The notes: generated by a model from the letters alone, not told the origin. A stretch of DNA of 64,000 nucleotides from Paenibacillus turpanensis (GCF_011421635.1 NZ_WTLI01000012.1:106674-170673); one strand, 5' to 3'; positions 51,456-59,709 are shown, counted from the stretch's first letter. Numbers and translations are program-made.

Positions 51456-52334
51456 ATGAAACGATTGCTCATCTTCGCGTTAATCGGTTTTGCAGCTCAG
51501 CTTGTGGACGGCTCCTTAGGGATGGCATACGGCGCAACTTCTTCGTCTTTATTGTTGATGTTTGGTGTGGCACCGGCCGTGGCATCGGGCTCCATTCACA
51601 TGGCGGAAATTGCAACAACTGCAGCGTCGGGAGCATCGCATCTTTACTACAAGAACGTAGACAAGACGATTCTGATGCGGCTTACGATTCCTGGAGCAAT
51701 CAGCGCCTTTATTGGAGCGGCGTTTTTGTCCAGCATACCGGGAGATATGATCAAGCCGTTTGTTTCAGGGTTCCTGCTTGTGCTCGGAGTGTACATTCTG
51801 CTTCGTTTCATGCTGGTCCGCCAAGCTTCCAAGCCGGGCAAGAAAATATCCAGCAAGTTTTTATTGCCGCTTGGCCTAGCGGGAGGCTTTTTCGACGCCG
51901 TTGGCGGAGGCGGCTGGGGTCCGATCACAACACCGATGCTGCTCGCACGAAAAATGGAGCCGCGTAAAGTAATTGGCACCGTCGATGCCAGCGAGTTTGC
52001 CATTGCGGTATCCGCAACACTTGGTTTTGTCTTGTTTATGGGCTGGGATCAGTTCCACTGGCCGTGGGTGTTCGCCTTCATGATCAGCGGCGTGCTTGCG
52101 GCACCGATCGCGGCATACCTTGTACGAATCATTCCTGCCTATATGCTGGGTGTTCTAGTGGGCGGTTTTATTATTTTGACCAACCTGCGGACGATGCTGC
52201 AATCGATCGGCGTGGAGGATGGACAGCTGCTGGCTTTGATTTACGCAGTCACGATTACATTATGGATTGCGGTGATTGTGTGGCAGGTTGTGAATCGTAA
52301 AAAGTTTGTGGAGGCCGTATCGGTCGAGCACTAG
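51456..52334 (+). CDS. TauE/SafE family sulfite exporter-like permease
   Basis: A 292-aa protein with about eight membrane helices in two homologous halves, typical of TauE/SafE (QLVDGSLGMAYGATSSSLLL in the first, FFDAVGGGGWGPITTPMLL in the second). The family exports sulfite, sulfoacetate and other organosulfur anions. The cargo cannot be told from sequence. GAGAGGGG ribosome site. Single gene ending in a strong bidirectional terminator. Confidence 0.9.
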   Translation: MKRLLIFALIGFAAQLVDGSLGMAYGATSSSLLLMFGVAPAVASGSIHMAEIATTAASGASHLYYKNVDKTILMRLTIPGAISAFIGAAFLSSIPGDMIKPFVSGFLLVLGVYILLRFMLVRQASKPGKKISSKFLLPLGLAGGFFDAVGGGGWGPITTPMLLARKMEPRKVIGTVDASEFAIAVSATLGFVLFMGWDQFHWPWVFAFMISGVLAAPIAAYLVRIIPAYMLGVLVGGFIILTNLRTMLQSIGVEDGQLLALIYAVTITLWIAVIVWQVVNRKKFVEAVSVEH

Positions 52335-52340
52335 ATGAAA

Positions 52341-52379
52341 CAAGAAAGAGCGGGGACGTGGTGTCCTCGCTCTTTCTTG
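52341..52379. terminator. Strong bidirectional terminator
   Basis: CAAGAAAGAGCGGGGAC (52341-52357) pairs with GTCCTCGCTCTTTCTTG (52363-52379), a 17-bp stem with one wobble. Confidence 0.9.
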
Positions 52380-52446
52380 GCTTGAAAGCTGTGCCGTTCC
52401 TTCCGGTCGATGCTTTGAATTGATGACGCTCTCTAGCTTCATCGCG

Positions 52447-53745
52447 CTAATATGCGGCTGTTTCCTCCGCCTCCAGAGCGAATTCCGCTGCGCTTTTCCC
52501 AGCCGTAAAGCCGGTCGTAAAGGCTGCCGTAATATTGTAGCCCCCGGTGTAACCGTGGACATCAAGCACCTCTCCGCAAAAATACAAGCCCGGCATCATT
52601 TTCGACCCCATCGTTCTCGGATCGACTTCCTTCAAGTGTATGCCGCCTCCAGTCACAAACGCTTCCTCTATCGATAGTGTGCCGTGAATATGAACAGGGA
52701 ACGCCTGAATCAGTCGGCACAGCTCCGTCCATTCCTGCTTCGGAATATTGTCGTACGTGATATCGCCGGACAGTCTTGCCTTGAGCAGCAAAATCGGGAT
52801 GATTCGGTCGGGCAGCAGCTGCTTGAGCACATTTTTCACAGCCTTTTTTGAATCGTCCCGTGCCGCAGCCATCGTCGTTTCATATACATCGGCGGCAGAC
52901 CTGCCCGGCATAAGGTTAATCGTAAGCGTGACGTAAGGCAGCTCAAACTGCTTTAATAGCTTAACCACAAAGCTGCTGCAGCGGAGCGCGGCGGGCCCGG
53001 AAAGGCCGAAATGGGTAAAAATCATATCTCCCGGATGGGTGACCACTGCTTTGCCCTTCGGGTTCCATACCGTAAGGGAGACGTCGCGCAGCGAAAGGCC
53101 CTGCAGCTCCTTGCTTTGAATGAACGCATCGCGGGAGAGAAGAGGGACTTCAGTTGGAAAAAGCTCGGTAATCGTGTGACCGGCCTTTTCCGCCCAAGCG
53201 TAGCCGTCGCCTGTAGAGCCAGTGTGCGGGACGGACTTGCCTCCGGAAGCGATAATAATACAAGGGGCTTCGAGCCGTTCCCCCGTTTTGAGGCGCACAC
53301 CGGAGGTGCGGTTATTTTCATACAAGACCTCTGCAACCGGGGTGTTTACACGGATCTCCACACCGAGGGTTCTCACCTTGGACACAAGGGCGTCTACGAC
53401 GCTTTTTGCTTTATCGGTTACAGGAAACATGCGCCCGTTATCTTCTTCCTTCAGACGAATCCCCATGCCTTCAAAAAACTCGATAATGTCGCGGTTGCTG
53501 AAGTTGGCGAAGGCACTGTACAAGAAACGCCCATTGCCTGGAATGTGCTTAATCAGCTCTTCAATTTCTTTGGCATTCGTTACATTGCAGCGTCCGCCGC
53601 CGGAAATGCCCAGCTTTCGTCCCAGCTTATCGCCTTTATCAAGGAGCAGTACCCTAGCTCCGCCTTGTGCTGCCGCGATGCAGGCCATTAGCCCGGAAGG
53701 GCCGCCGCCGATCACAATTACGTCGTGCTTCACAACTACATTCAT
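52447..53745 (-). CDS. BaiN/HI0933-like FAD-dependent oxidoreductase
   Basis: A 432-aa flavoprotein: N-terminal FAD motif VIVIGGGPSGLMACIAAAQGG, then the family signature LGISGGGRCNVTN, a central IIIASGGKSVPHTGSTGDGY and a C-terminal GLYFCGEVLDVHGYTGGYNITAAFTTG. Related to B. subtilis YtfP and the BaiN family; the physiological substrate is unknown in Bacilli. The ribosome site GAAAGG is close to the ATG. Single gene. Confidence 0.9.
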   Translation of the reverse strand: MNVVVKHDVIVIGGGPSGLMACIAAAQGGARVLLLDKGDKLGRKLGISGGGRCNVTNAKEIEELIKHIPGNGRFLYSAFANFSNRDIIEFFEGMGIRLKEEDNGRMFPVTDKAKSVVDALVSKVRTLGVEIRVNTPVAEVLYENNRTSGVRLKTGERLEAPCIIIASGGKSVPHTGSTGDGYAWAEKAGHTITELFPTEVPLLSRDAFIQSKELQGLSLRDVSLTVWNPKGKAVVTHPGDMIFTHFGLSGPAALRCSSFVVKLLKQFELPYVTLTINLMPGRSAADVYETTMAAARDDSKKAVKNVLKQLLPDRIIPILLLKARLSGDITYDNIPKQEWTELCRLIQAFPVHIHGTLSIEEAFVTGGGIHLKEVDPRTMGSKMMPGLYFCGEVLDVHGYTGGYNITAAFTTGFTAGKSAAEFALEAEETAAY

Positions 53746-53947
53746 CCTTTCAGCATGCGGGAAAATGTTCCGTATTTTGTCTGTTCTTATTGTAACCGGA
53801 TTCGCGCTGATATGTACAATGGCAAGCTGAAAAGCCCGCCGGACGAACCGGCAGGCTGGTGTGACTGTGATCCCTTTACATGCAATTTCCCGAGTAGTTT
53901 ACATAAATGAGTTTATATGAAAATGAAGTTCGATTTTCGAGTGCTGC

Positions 53948-54046
53948 TTATAATGTGATGGTGCGGGAGATGATAACTAACAGGATGAAAAGGACCAGAA
54001 TCGCCCCCGTCGATGTGAATGCGCCTGCGCCTGTTACTGCTGCCAT
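53948..54046 (-). CDS. YjcZ-like small sporulation membrane protein
   Basis: A 32-aa protein: a short Ala/Gly-rich start (MAAVTGAGAFTSTG) and one hydrophobic helix (AILVLFILLVIISRTITL). The ribosome site GAAGGAG sits 9 bases before the ATG. Size, glycine-rich start and ILVLFILLVII helix match the YjcZ/SscA group of tiny spore-coat or sporulation proteins. The low complexity makes the family call tentative, but the ribosome site and clean frame support a real gene. Confidence 0.7.
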   Translation of the reverse strand: MAAVTGAGAFTSTGAILVLFILLVIISRTITL

Positions 54047-54341
54047 TGAAAATCACTCCTTCCTGTGTAGTTAATGTATCCTATGCCTTTGGGGCGTTGG
54101 CGGTATGGACTCGTGCCCGGGTTGTCGATTTTTCTCATAAATACACTCGTATTGACGAATCCTCCTGGCAATGGCCAATTAACTGCTTCGATTCTCGGAC
54201 AGTTTCATTACGCGTAGGAAGCCACGGATCAACGACTGACGTCGGGGCGTTATATCGATAAGGTGTGTTAAACCGGGTGGTGAGAAGGATAAAGTCGCAC
54301 GGTTTGCACATACTAGCCAAAACAGAAAGGAGTGTGTTCTC

Positions 54342-54473
54342 ATGGCGAACAAAGGATCGCAGGATTCCAAGCTTCAGCAGATCCAGGAGAAGGAAAACCG
54401 CAAGTTTTCCAATGGAAACGACGAGCCGATTATCGATAAGAAGCTCGACGGACCGAACCGGCCGTCCACCTAA
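54342..54473 (+). CDS. Small hydrophilic protein of unknown function
   Basis: A 43-aa, highly charged protein (MANKGSQDSKLQQIQEKENR ... KLDGPNRPST) with an ideal AGAAAGGAG ribosome site 10 bases before the ATG. It lies 24 bp upstream of the DUF3905 gene and probably shares its transcript. I do not recognise a family; composition resembles small spore-associated proteins. Confidence 0.65.
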   Translation: MANKGSQDSKLQQIQEKENRKFSNGNDEPIIDKKLDGPNRPST

Positions 54474-54497
54474 AACGCTGCCGCGGGAGGGATTTGT

Positions 54498-54893
54498 ATG
54501 GCAAACGAGTTTGATCCGAAAAAGGAGAAGGAGCGGCTGGGCGACCCCGCTTTGGATCCTTTTGAAATAGAGTTTTTGCCGGAATTTCAGCAGGGCCGAG
54601 GGCCGCGCGAGGCTTTTATTAATGAACACGGCGTATTGATCGGCGACCATGATTATGAATCGCCGAACAGCCCGCTGAACAGCTGGTCGAAGGATACCGA
54701 TCCTGCCGTAATGGCGGGTGACGAGTGGGTGCATCCGTATAAGGATGTCGGTTTTCAGACGGCGGAGAACCGCAATTATTTTGAAAAGGGCATCCAGCCG
54801 CAGGGTGGTATTTTCATGCACCCTACTCATGACGTAGCCTTTGAAGGCGACAACGATCCGAGTCAGGAAAAGGAAAAAAAGCAGGACAAGTAA
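54498..54893 (+). CDS. DUF3905-type protein
   Basis: A 131-aa soluble, acidic protein. The segment DEWVHPYKDVGFQTAENRNYFEKG is what I associate with the DUF3905 family of spore formers; no function is known. GGGAGGG ribosome site. It forms a small operon with the 43-aa gene upstream. An overlapping minus-strand frame of 259 codons is judged to be its shadow. Confidence 0.75.
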   Translation: MANEFDPKKEKERLGDPALDPFEIEFLPEFQQGRGPREAFINEHGVLIGDHDYESPNSPLNSWSKDTDPAVMAGDEWVHPYKDVGFQTAENRNYFEKGIQPQGGIFMHPTHDVAFEGDNDPSQEKEKKQDK

Positions 54894-55290
54894 GCAGTAT
54901 TTGGCAAGGGGCAATGACGGCCTTCGTTTATGTTGACTCTATAGCCGGAACCGGTAGCTTTAAAAAAGGTTTTTCGCTCACCAAGTTTTGGGGTTTCAAT
55001 GCAGCGCTGGATCTACGTTAGCTCTATTTGCTGGCTGCCCATTTGTCTCTTATCATGAAGACCAATTTTCAGAGGAATTCGATGATTGCCTAGCGAATTT
55101 CCATGCAGAGCAGTCGCTAAAAAGGCAAAAGTCATACAGTTTAAGCAAGCTGCAGCGGCAGGCCGGACATTATCGAGGTCTGCCTTGCTTGCGTTTTTCT
55201 AGATGGGAACCGTATAATAGCACATAAGAAAAGATAGCGTCTAAATATTCAGCTGTTTTCTTAAAATGCACTTATAAGGAGTGAAGCGTC
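54894..55290 (+). other. Intergenic region with an orphan terminator
   Basis: No convincing gene: a 79-codon frame at 54988 lacks a ribosome site and homology. A hairpin terminator lies at 55145-55198, and TATAAT near 55213 with TTGCGT upstream may be the weak promoter of the bacilliredoxin gene. Confidence 0.5.
55145..55198 (+). terminator. Two-helix hairpin with T-run
   Basis: GCAAGC (55145-55150) pairs with GCTTGC (55187-55192); inside, GGCAGGCC pairs with GGTCTGCC; then GTTTTTCT. It is 250 bp past the DUF3905 stop, so it either ends a long 3' UTR or a small RNA. Confidence 0.7.
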
Positions 55291-55725
55291 ATGTCGATGT
55301 CGTTTCAAATGTATATGGACGATTTCGTCCAGCCAATGCGCGATGAGCTGACTCGGTTGGGAATTACCGAGCTGCGCACGCCTGAAGAAGTAGAAGAGGC
55401 GTTCAACAACATGAAGGGCACAGCTCTTGTAGTCGTGAACTCCGTTTGCGGCTGTGCGGCAGGCCAATGCCGTCCGGGCGTAGGAAAGGCGCTGCAAAAT
55501 GAAGTGAAGCCGGACCGCCTGTACACTGTATTCGCGGGGCAAGACCGCGAAGCAACGGCGAAAGCACGCGAATACTTCGCGCCGTATCCGCCGTCGTCGC
55601 CTTCGATCGCTGTGATGAAGGATGGCGAGCTCGTTCACTTCATCGAGCGCCACATGATCGAGGACCGTTCTGCCGAGCAAATCTCCGCAGAACTGGTAGA
55701 AGCATTCGAAAAGCACTGCAAGTAA
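55291..55725 (+). CDS. Bacilliredoxin of the BrxA/BrxB (YphP/YqiW) family
   Basis: A 144-aa thioredoxin-fold protein with the unusual CGC active site in VVVNSVCGCAAGQCRPGV (Cys53, Cys55; extra Cys60). It removes bacillithiol from S-bacillithiolated proteins after oxidative stress, so the organism should make bacillithiol. Length and the ERHMIEDRSAEQISAELVEAF end match YphP/YqiW; I cannot tell BrxA from BrxB. AAGGAGTGA ribosome site. Own terminator follows. Confidence 0.93.
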   Translation: MSMSFQMYMDDFVQPMRDELTRLGITELRTPEEVEEAFNNMKGTALVVVNSVCGCAAGQCRPGVGKALQNEVKPDRLYTVFAGQDREATAKAREYFAPYPPSSPSIAVMKDGELVHFIERHMIEDRSAEQISAELVEAFEKHCK

Positions 55726-55746
55726 GCCTTAAATTATAAGGCAGGA

Positions 55747-55790
55747 AAAGATCGTTTCTTCCGCAGGCCGCGGAGGGGGCGATCTTTTTT
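55747..55790 (+). terminator. Terminator of the bacilliredoxin gene
   Basis: AAAAGATCG pairs with CGATCTTTT, with an inner CCGC/GCGG helix, followed by further Ts. Confidence 0.88.
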
Positions 55791-55865
55791 ATGCGGCTAT
55801 GCACACGAATCCACGCCGCCGACCGCCGACGCTGAGTATGCGTAAACCATGACAACAAGAGCTGC

Positions 55866-56100
55866 CGCTCGAGTATACTCGGGTGCGCCAACAAACCAAC
55901 TTGTCGCTCGAGCATCCTCGAATGCGCCACCAAACCAACCTGGACGCTCGATTATACTTGGATGCGCCACCAAACCCATCGCCGCTCGAGCATCCTCGGA
56001 TGCGCCGACACACCAGCCCGCCGCTCGAGCATACACGGATGCGCCACCAAACCCATCGCCGCTCGAGTACACTCGAATGCGCCACCAACCATCGGCTGCC
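55866..56100. repeat. Six degenerate 38-40-bp GC-rich tandem repeats
   Basis: Units start at 55866, 55905, 55945, 55983, 56022 and 56060. The shared core is CGCTCGAGYATMCTCGRATG followed by CGCCACCAAACC and a variable 6-9 bases. Each unit carries a small hairpin (CGAG-N4-CTCG). Frames are open on both strands but show no ribosome site, and unit lengths are not constant multiples of three, so I judge it non-coding. Confidence 0.8.
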
Positions 56101-56138
56101 CAACATACTTGATCAGCCACACCACAACATCGGACGGT

Positions 56139-56322
56139 AATACAAATAATTTGTATAAGTGATCGCAGGATCAGCGAATCCTCCGGAAATAATACAAATA
56201 ATTTGTATTGTTTCTGAGATTGGTCCCCAAAACGAGCACGTCCGAGCGGATAATACAAATTATTTGGTTTATTTGATGTGTTTTTTGTGAGTTTCAACTA
56301 AACAATACAAATTACTTGTATT
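56139..56322. repeat. Four spaced copies of a 19-bp AT palindrome
   Basis: AATACAAATWATTTGTATT copies lie at 56139-56157, 56191-56209, 56252-56270 (one half degenerate) and 56304-56322. Start-to-start distances are 52, 61 and 52 bp; spacers are 33, 42 and 33 bp. The spacers differ from one another. The same palindrome recurs at 63803-63934. Confidence 0.85.
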
Positions 56323-56343
56323 AGCATCCTGAAGCATAAAAAT

Positions 56344-56379
56344 ACAAAAAAATTCCTGCGATTCTGCAGGAATTTTTTT
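56344..56379. terminator. Perfect bidirectional terminator-like hairpin
   Basis: AAAAATTCCTGC pairs with GCAGGAATTTTT around GATTCT, with A and T runs on either side. No gene ends close by on either strand; it closes the repeat region. Confidence 0.8.
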
Positions 56380-56695
56380 ACTCATTTTTTACTCATATTA
56401 CTGAAAGTCTCGAGGAAGAGGGGATTCTAGGTTAGTTCTCGACTGTTTTATCGGGCTAGTTTTAGAAGTGTCTTGGAATCGTTTTAAGTTATTATAGTTA
56501 GCTTTAGATTAGTTTCAAGTCTTAAGTTGATTTTAAGTTTTGGTAAGTTTGCAAGTTTTTATATTGTTTGAGCTTCCAGTTCGTTGAAATTAGTTTCGAG
56601 CTTGAGCGGTTCAGAACGGGTCGAGCACGCATCACATACGATCCACCATCTAAGTGTGCGGCAAATCATAAGTTACTGGCTTCAATGCGCTGCGG
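56380..56695. other. Non-coding AT-rich stretch with AAGTT microrepeats
   Basis: From about 56450 to 56560 the motif AAGTT, mostly within TTAAGTTTT-like words, recurs about every 10-15 bases. No gene or promoter is recognised. The end of the minus-strand CDF transporter gene follows at 56696 without a visible terminator. Confidence 0.55.
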
Positions 56696-57595
56696 CTACG
56701 ATCGGGTTTCCACCTTGGCGCCGATCATGGGCGATTGGGGCTCGACGTGGATATGCACATGAGAGATTTGGTGCGCCTGCAGCATTCGCTTCTCGATTTC
56801 GTCACTGATCTGATGTCCTTCCACGATCGTTAATCTCGGATCGACGAGGATCGTAACGTCGAGCAAAATTTGATTGCCGTGCGTTCTAGCCTTAAGATCG
56901 GCAACCCGTTTCACACCGGCCGTCGCTTCGATCGTTTGTTTATACTCCTTAAGCTGCTTGTCGTCGAAGCCGTCGGTCAACGCATGCGTGGCATCGTGGA
57001 AAATCCGATAAGCCGTTTTACAAATGAGCAGGCCGACGATAAACGCGGCCGCAGGGTCCAGCCACGGCATTCCGAACTGCGCTCCGACGATGCCGGCAAA
57101 AGCGCCGATGCTGACCAGCGCATCGGAACGGTTGTCTTCAGCGGCGGCGGCTAACGCGCCGCTGTTAATTTTGGCCGCCAGGCGGCTGTTGTACGCGTAG
57201 ACGGCAAACATTACGGCGGAGCACGCCAGCGCCGTCCAGGCCGCGGTCATATCCGGCGTTTCGTGCACGCCGGTAATCGATTTGCTGACGGCCAAATAAA
57301 TGACCTGCAGGCCGACCGCTGCAATAATGAACGAAGCGACGAGCGAGGCTACCGTTTCCGCACGGAAATGGCCGTACCGGTGGTTGTGGTCGGGCGGCTT
57401 CTGGGAAATCTTTAGTCCGACGAGGACAGCCAGCGAAACGAAAATATCCGTGGCGTTATTCAAGCCGTCTGCCGTTAACGCCTCTGATAAATAAGCATAT
57501 CCGATATATAATTTTAGAATGGTTAAAAGGATGTATGCAGCGAGGCTGAGCCAGGCGCCTTTTTCACCTTGCTTCATCTCCGTGTATTGATCCAT
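56696..57595 (-). CDS. Cation diffusion facilitator transporter
   Basis: A 299-aa CDF protein: six membrane helices (residues of about 15-205) with metal-site motifs ADGLNNATDI in helix 2 and AAAAEDNRSDALVS in helix 5, and a cytoplasmic ferredoxin-like C-domain ending SHVHIHVEP. The DGLNN motif is like the Mn-exporting MneP/MneS branch rather than the zinc type, so Mn(II) efflux is likely (inference). GGGGG-rich ribosome site. Single gene. Confidence 0.88.
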   Translation of the reverse strand: MDQYTEMKQGEKGAWLSLAAYILLTILKLYIGYAYLSEALTADGLNNATDIFVSLAVLVGLKISQKPPDHNHRYGHFRAETVASLVASFIIAAVGLQVIYLAVSKSITGVHETPDMTAAWTALACSAVMFAVYAYNSRLAAKINSGALAAAAEDNRSDALVSIGAFAGIVGAQFGMPWLDPAAAFIVGLLICKTAYRIFHDATHALTDGFDDKQLKEYKQTIEATAGVKRVADLKARTHGNQILLDVTILVDPRLTIVEGHQISDEIEKRMLQAHQISHVHIHVEPQSPMIGAKVETRS

Positions 57596-57823
57596 CAGGC
57601 ATTTTCCCCCAATCTCTTAGGTCCTTTGTTATCATAAACGTCAACCATCGAGTGGGTCTAGAGAAACATAGTTGGTACTTTTAAATAGAGTAAGACCGGC
57701 AAAACACTATTGGGAGGACAAAAATGTTTTGCCCATTTCCAATTCCCGCTCGTTTGCTGCAAGCGCGTCAGCCAGGCGTAATCTATAAGCAGGAGAAGCT
57801 GCACGCCTCCCGCCAAAATAAAA

Positions 57824-57849
57824 CAGGACAGCGCCTCAACGCTGTCCTG
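57824..57849. terminator. Terminator after the CpsB-like gene
   Basis: CAGGACAGCG (57824-57833) pairs with CGCTGTCCTG (57840-57849). On the minus strand TTTTATTTT follows; on the plus strand CTTCTTTTT follows. Confidence 0.87.
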
Positions 57850-57878
57850 CTTCTTTTTCAAAATCATTATATCGAGCC

Positions 57879-58589
57879 TTACTTCGCCGGAATCATCGCG
57901 TTCATCCGATCACGGATGACTTGTGCCGCCGCCGTGCCTGCATGGCGCTCGACAATGCGGAAGCCTTCGGAGAGATTCGGCCTGCGCAGCTCATTATGCG
58001 CATCCGTAGCAAGCGTGTGGCAGAAGCCGCGATCGATCAGCGAGTAGGCGAAAAACCGTACGTCCTCGCCATTTTTACCGACAAGGCTGTCTACCGAAAC
58101 CTGCGTCCACGCGCCGGCATGGATCAGATCCTCCAACAGCTCCGGCTTCTCGCGGAAAAACAAATGGCGCTCCGGATGCGGGATAATCGGCTGTGTACCG
58201 CGTTCACGGAACCATTTTACCCCTTTCACCGCGTCCTGAGGATAGCCTGTAAACGTCATTTCAAACAGAACATAGGCAGGATTTTCGGCAAGATAGCAAA
58301 ACCGGCCATTTTCGGCGCTGCTTTGCACAAAGTCCCAGCTTTCGAGACGGACCTCGTTGCCCGGATAAATTGTAATGCCGATGCCATTCGTGTCAAGGGC
58401 AGCTTGAAGCTCCTTTACCTTCGCGCGAACGGTTTCCGCTTCAACGAGAAAATGATTATTAAAATGAGGAGTCGCAATAATGTGGCGAATGCCGTCCTCA
58501 TACGCAAGCCGCGCCATTTCAAGCGCATCCTTCATCTCTTTGGCGCCGTCGTCGACACCGGGCAAAATGTGGCAGTGAATATCAATCAC
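57879..58589 (-). CDS. CpsB/CapC (YwqE-like) tyrosine-protein phosphatase
   Basis: A 236-aa PHP-fold manganese-dependent phosphatase. Metal-binding motifs are IDIHCHILPGVDDGA (N-terminus), HIIATPHFN, GNEVRLES, IIPHPERH and ATDAHN. Such enzymes dephosphorylate BY-kinases that control capsule and exopolysaccharide synthesis. Start GTG 58589 is chosen because it gives the canonical M-IDIHCHILP start and has GAGAAGG 8 bases upstream; the longer frame adds 36 residues without homology. No BY-kinase gene is adjacent. It is divergent from nadE. Confidence 0.88.
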   Translation of the reverse strand: MIDIHCHILPGVDDGAKEMKDALEMARLAYEDGIRHIIATPHFNNHFLVEAETVRAKVKELQAALDTNGIGITIYPGNEVRLESWDFVQSSAENGRFCYLAENPAYVLFEMTFTGYPQDAVKGVKWFRERGTQPIIPHPERHLFFREKPELLEDLIHAGAWTQVSVDSLVGKNGEDVRFFAYSLIDRGFCHTLATDAHNELRRPNLSEGFRIVERHAGTAAAQVIRDRMNAMIPAK

Positions 58590-58660
58590 GGTCGTAACCT
58601 TCTCTCCATGGGCGCAAGCCTTTATTTTTATACCTGTTATCGTATCAAAGACCTTCTCCG

Positions 58661-58689
58661 TTGAAAAGGGTGTCTTGCAGCGGTATAAT
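58661..58689 (+). promoter_or_regulatory. Sigma-A promoter of nadE
   Basis: TTGAAA (58661-58666), a 17-bp spacer and TATAAT (58684-58689), 36 bp before the nadE start. Confidence 0.85.
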
Positions 58690-58724
58690 GCGGTCATACT
58701 AGGAAAAACCGGGAGGGATTGGCG

Positions 58725-59534
58725 ATGTCGTTGCAGCAGGAAATCATAGCAAAGCTAGGTGTAAAGCCGCAAATTGACCCAGAGGCGGAAGTTCGCCGCA
58801 GAGTGGATTTTTTAAAGGATTATGTGCGGAAATCAGGGACGGCGGGCCTCTTGATCGCGATTAGCGGCGGCATTGACAGTGCGGTGGCGGCGGCCCTCTG
58901 CAAAAAGGCGACGGATGAGCTGACAGCCGAAGAAGGCAAGGCATATATGACGCTGGGCGTGTTCCAGCCGTATGGAGAGCAGGCGGACATTGAGGATTCG
59001 TATTCGGTGGCGCAGGCAATCGGGCTGAAAACGACGGTGGAAACGAACATCGAGGAAGCTGTGAATGAGATTGCGCTCGAATCCGAGTATGCGCTGAAGG
59101 CGATGGGAATACATAAGCATTTGAGCCGCGGGGGCAAAGGTAACGTAAAGGCGCGTACGCGGATGGTGGTTCAATATGCGCTGGCTTTTGAGCTGAACCT
59201 GCTGGTGGTCGGCACGGATCATGCATCGGAGGCGATCACCGGATTCTTCACGAAGTATGGGGACGGAGCGGTCGATATCACGCCTCTGTCAACGCTGAAT
59301 AAGCGCCAGGTGCGCCAGCTTGGGGCGGTGCTTGGCGTGCCGGAGCGAGTCATCACCAAGGCGCCGACGGCAGGGCTTTGGGAAGGGCAGACGGATGAGA
59401 CCGAGCTTGGCATTACGTACGACGATAACAGCGATTACCTCGAAGGCAAAGATATCGGCACGGAGGCCCGCGAAAAGCTCGAGAAGCAGTACCTGCGTAC
59501 CGAGCACAAGCGCGTACCGATTCCGGGAATTTAA
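58725..59534 (+). CDS. nadE: Ammonia-dependent NAD+ synthetase
   Basis: A 269-aa N-type ATP pyrophosphatase: P-loop SGGIDS (47-52), KARTRMVVQYALAFELNLLVVGTDHASEAITGFFTKYGDG as the NaAD/Mg site, and KAPTAGLWEGQTDETELG. No glutaminase domain, so it uses free ammonia to convert NaAD to NAD+. ATG 58725 has GGGAGGG upstream. It has its own promoter and terminator. Confidence 0.96.
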   Translation: MSLQQEIIAKLGVKPQIDPEAEVRRRVDFLKDYVRKSGTAGLLIAISGGIDSAVAAALCKKATDELTAEEGKAYMTLGVFQPYGEQADIEDSYSVAQAIGLKTTVETNIEEAVNEIALESEYALKAMGIHKHLSRGGKGNVKARTRMVVQYALAFELNLLVVGTDHASEAITGFFTKYGDGAVDITPLSTLNKRQVRQLGAVLGVPERVITKAPTAGLWEGQTDETELGITYDDNSDYLEGKDIGTEAREKLEKQYLRTEHKRVPIPGI

Positions 59535-59572
59535 GGGTAGGGCAGGCACTTCTTGATGCCCTTGAATAAAAG

Positions 59573-59611
59573 AAAGACACATGCCCTTACCATGCGGCAT
59601 GTGTCTTTTTT
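59573..59611 (+). terminator. Terminator of nadE
   Basis: AAAGACACATGCC pairs with GGCATGTGTCTTT, followed by more Ts. Confidence 0.93.
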
Positions 59612-59709
59612 TGCTTGCAGGTGCTCTGTTTGCCGCCCCTGCTAACCTTGCTAATCGTCTTGGAGTATCCGAAGAGCGGCGGCTTCCAGCACTAGCGGCT
59701 GGCAATCGG

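Noticed and set aside
54135..54914. 259-codon minus-strand frame with a hydrophobic start
   Set aside because: Opposite the 43-aa and DUF3905 genes, both of which have strong ribosome sites; the minus frame has none and no recognisable domain.
54988..55227. 79-codon plus-strand frame
   Set aside because: No ribosome site, no homology, and it runs through the hairpin terminator at 55145-55198.
55797..56297. 166-codon and other minus-strand frames across the repeats
   Set aside because: No ribosome site, repeat-derived peptides in several frames at once, and unit length not a constant multiple of three.
55866..56322. CRISPR array
   Set aside because: One family is contiguous tandem repeats without spacers; the other has 19-bp self-complementary repeats with unequal spacers; no cas genes are present.
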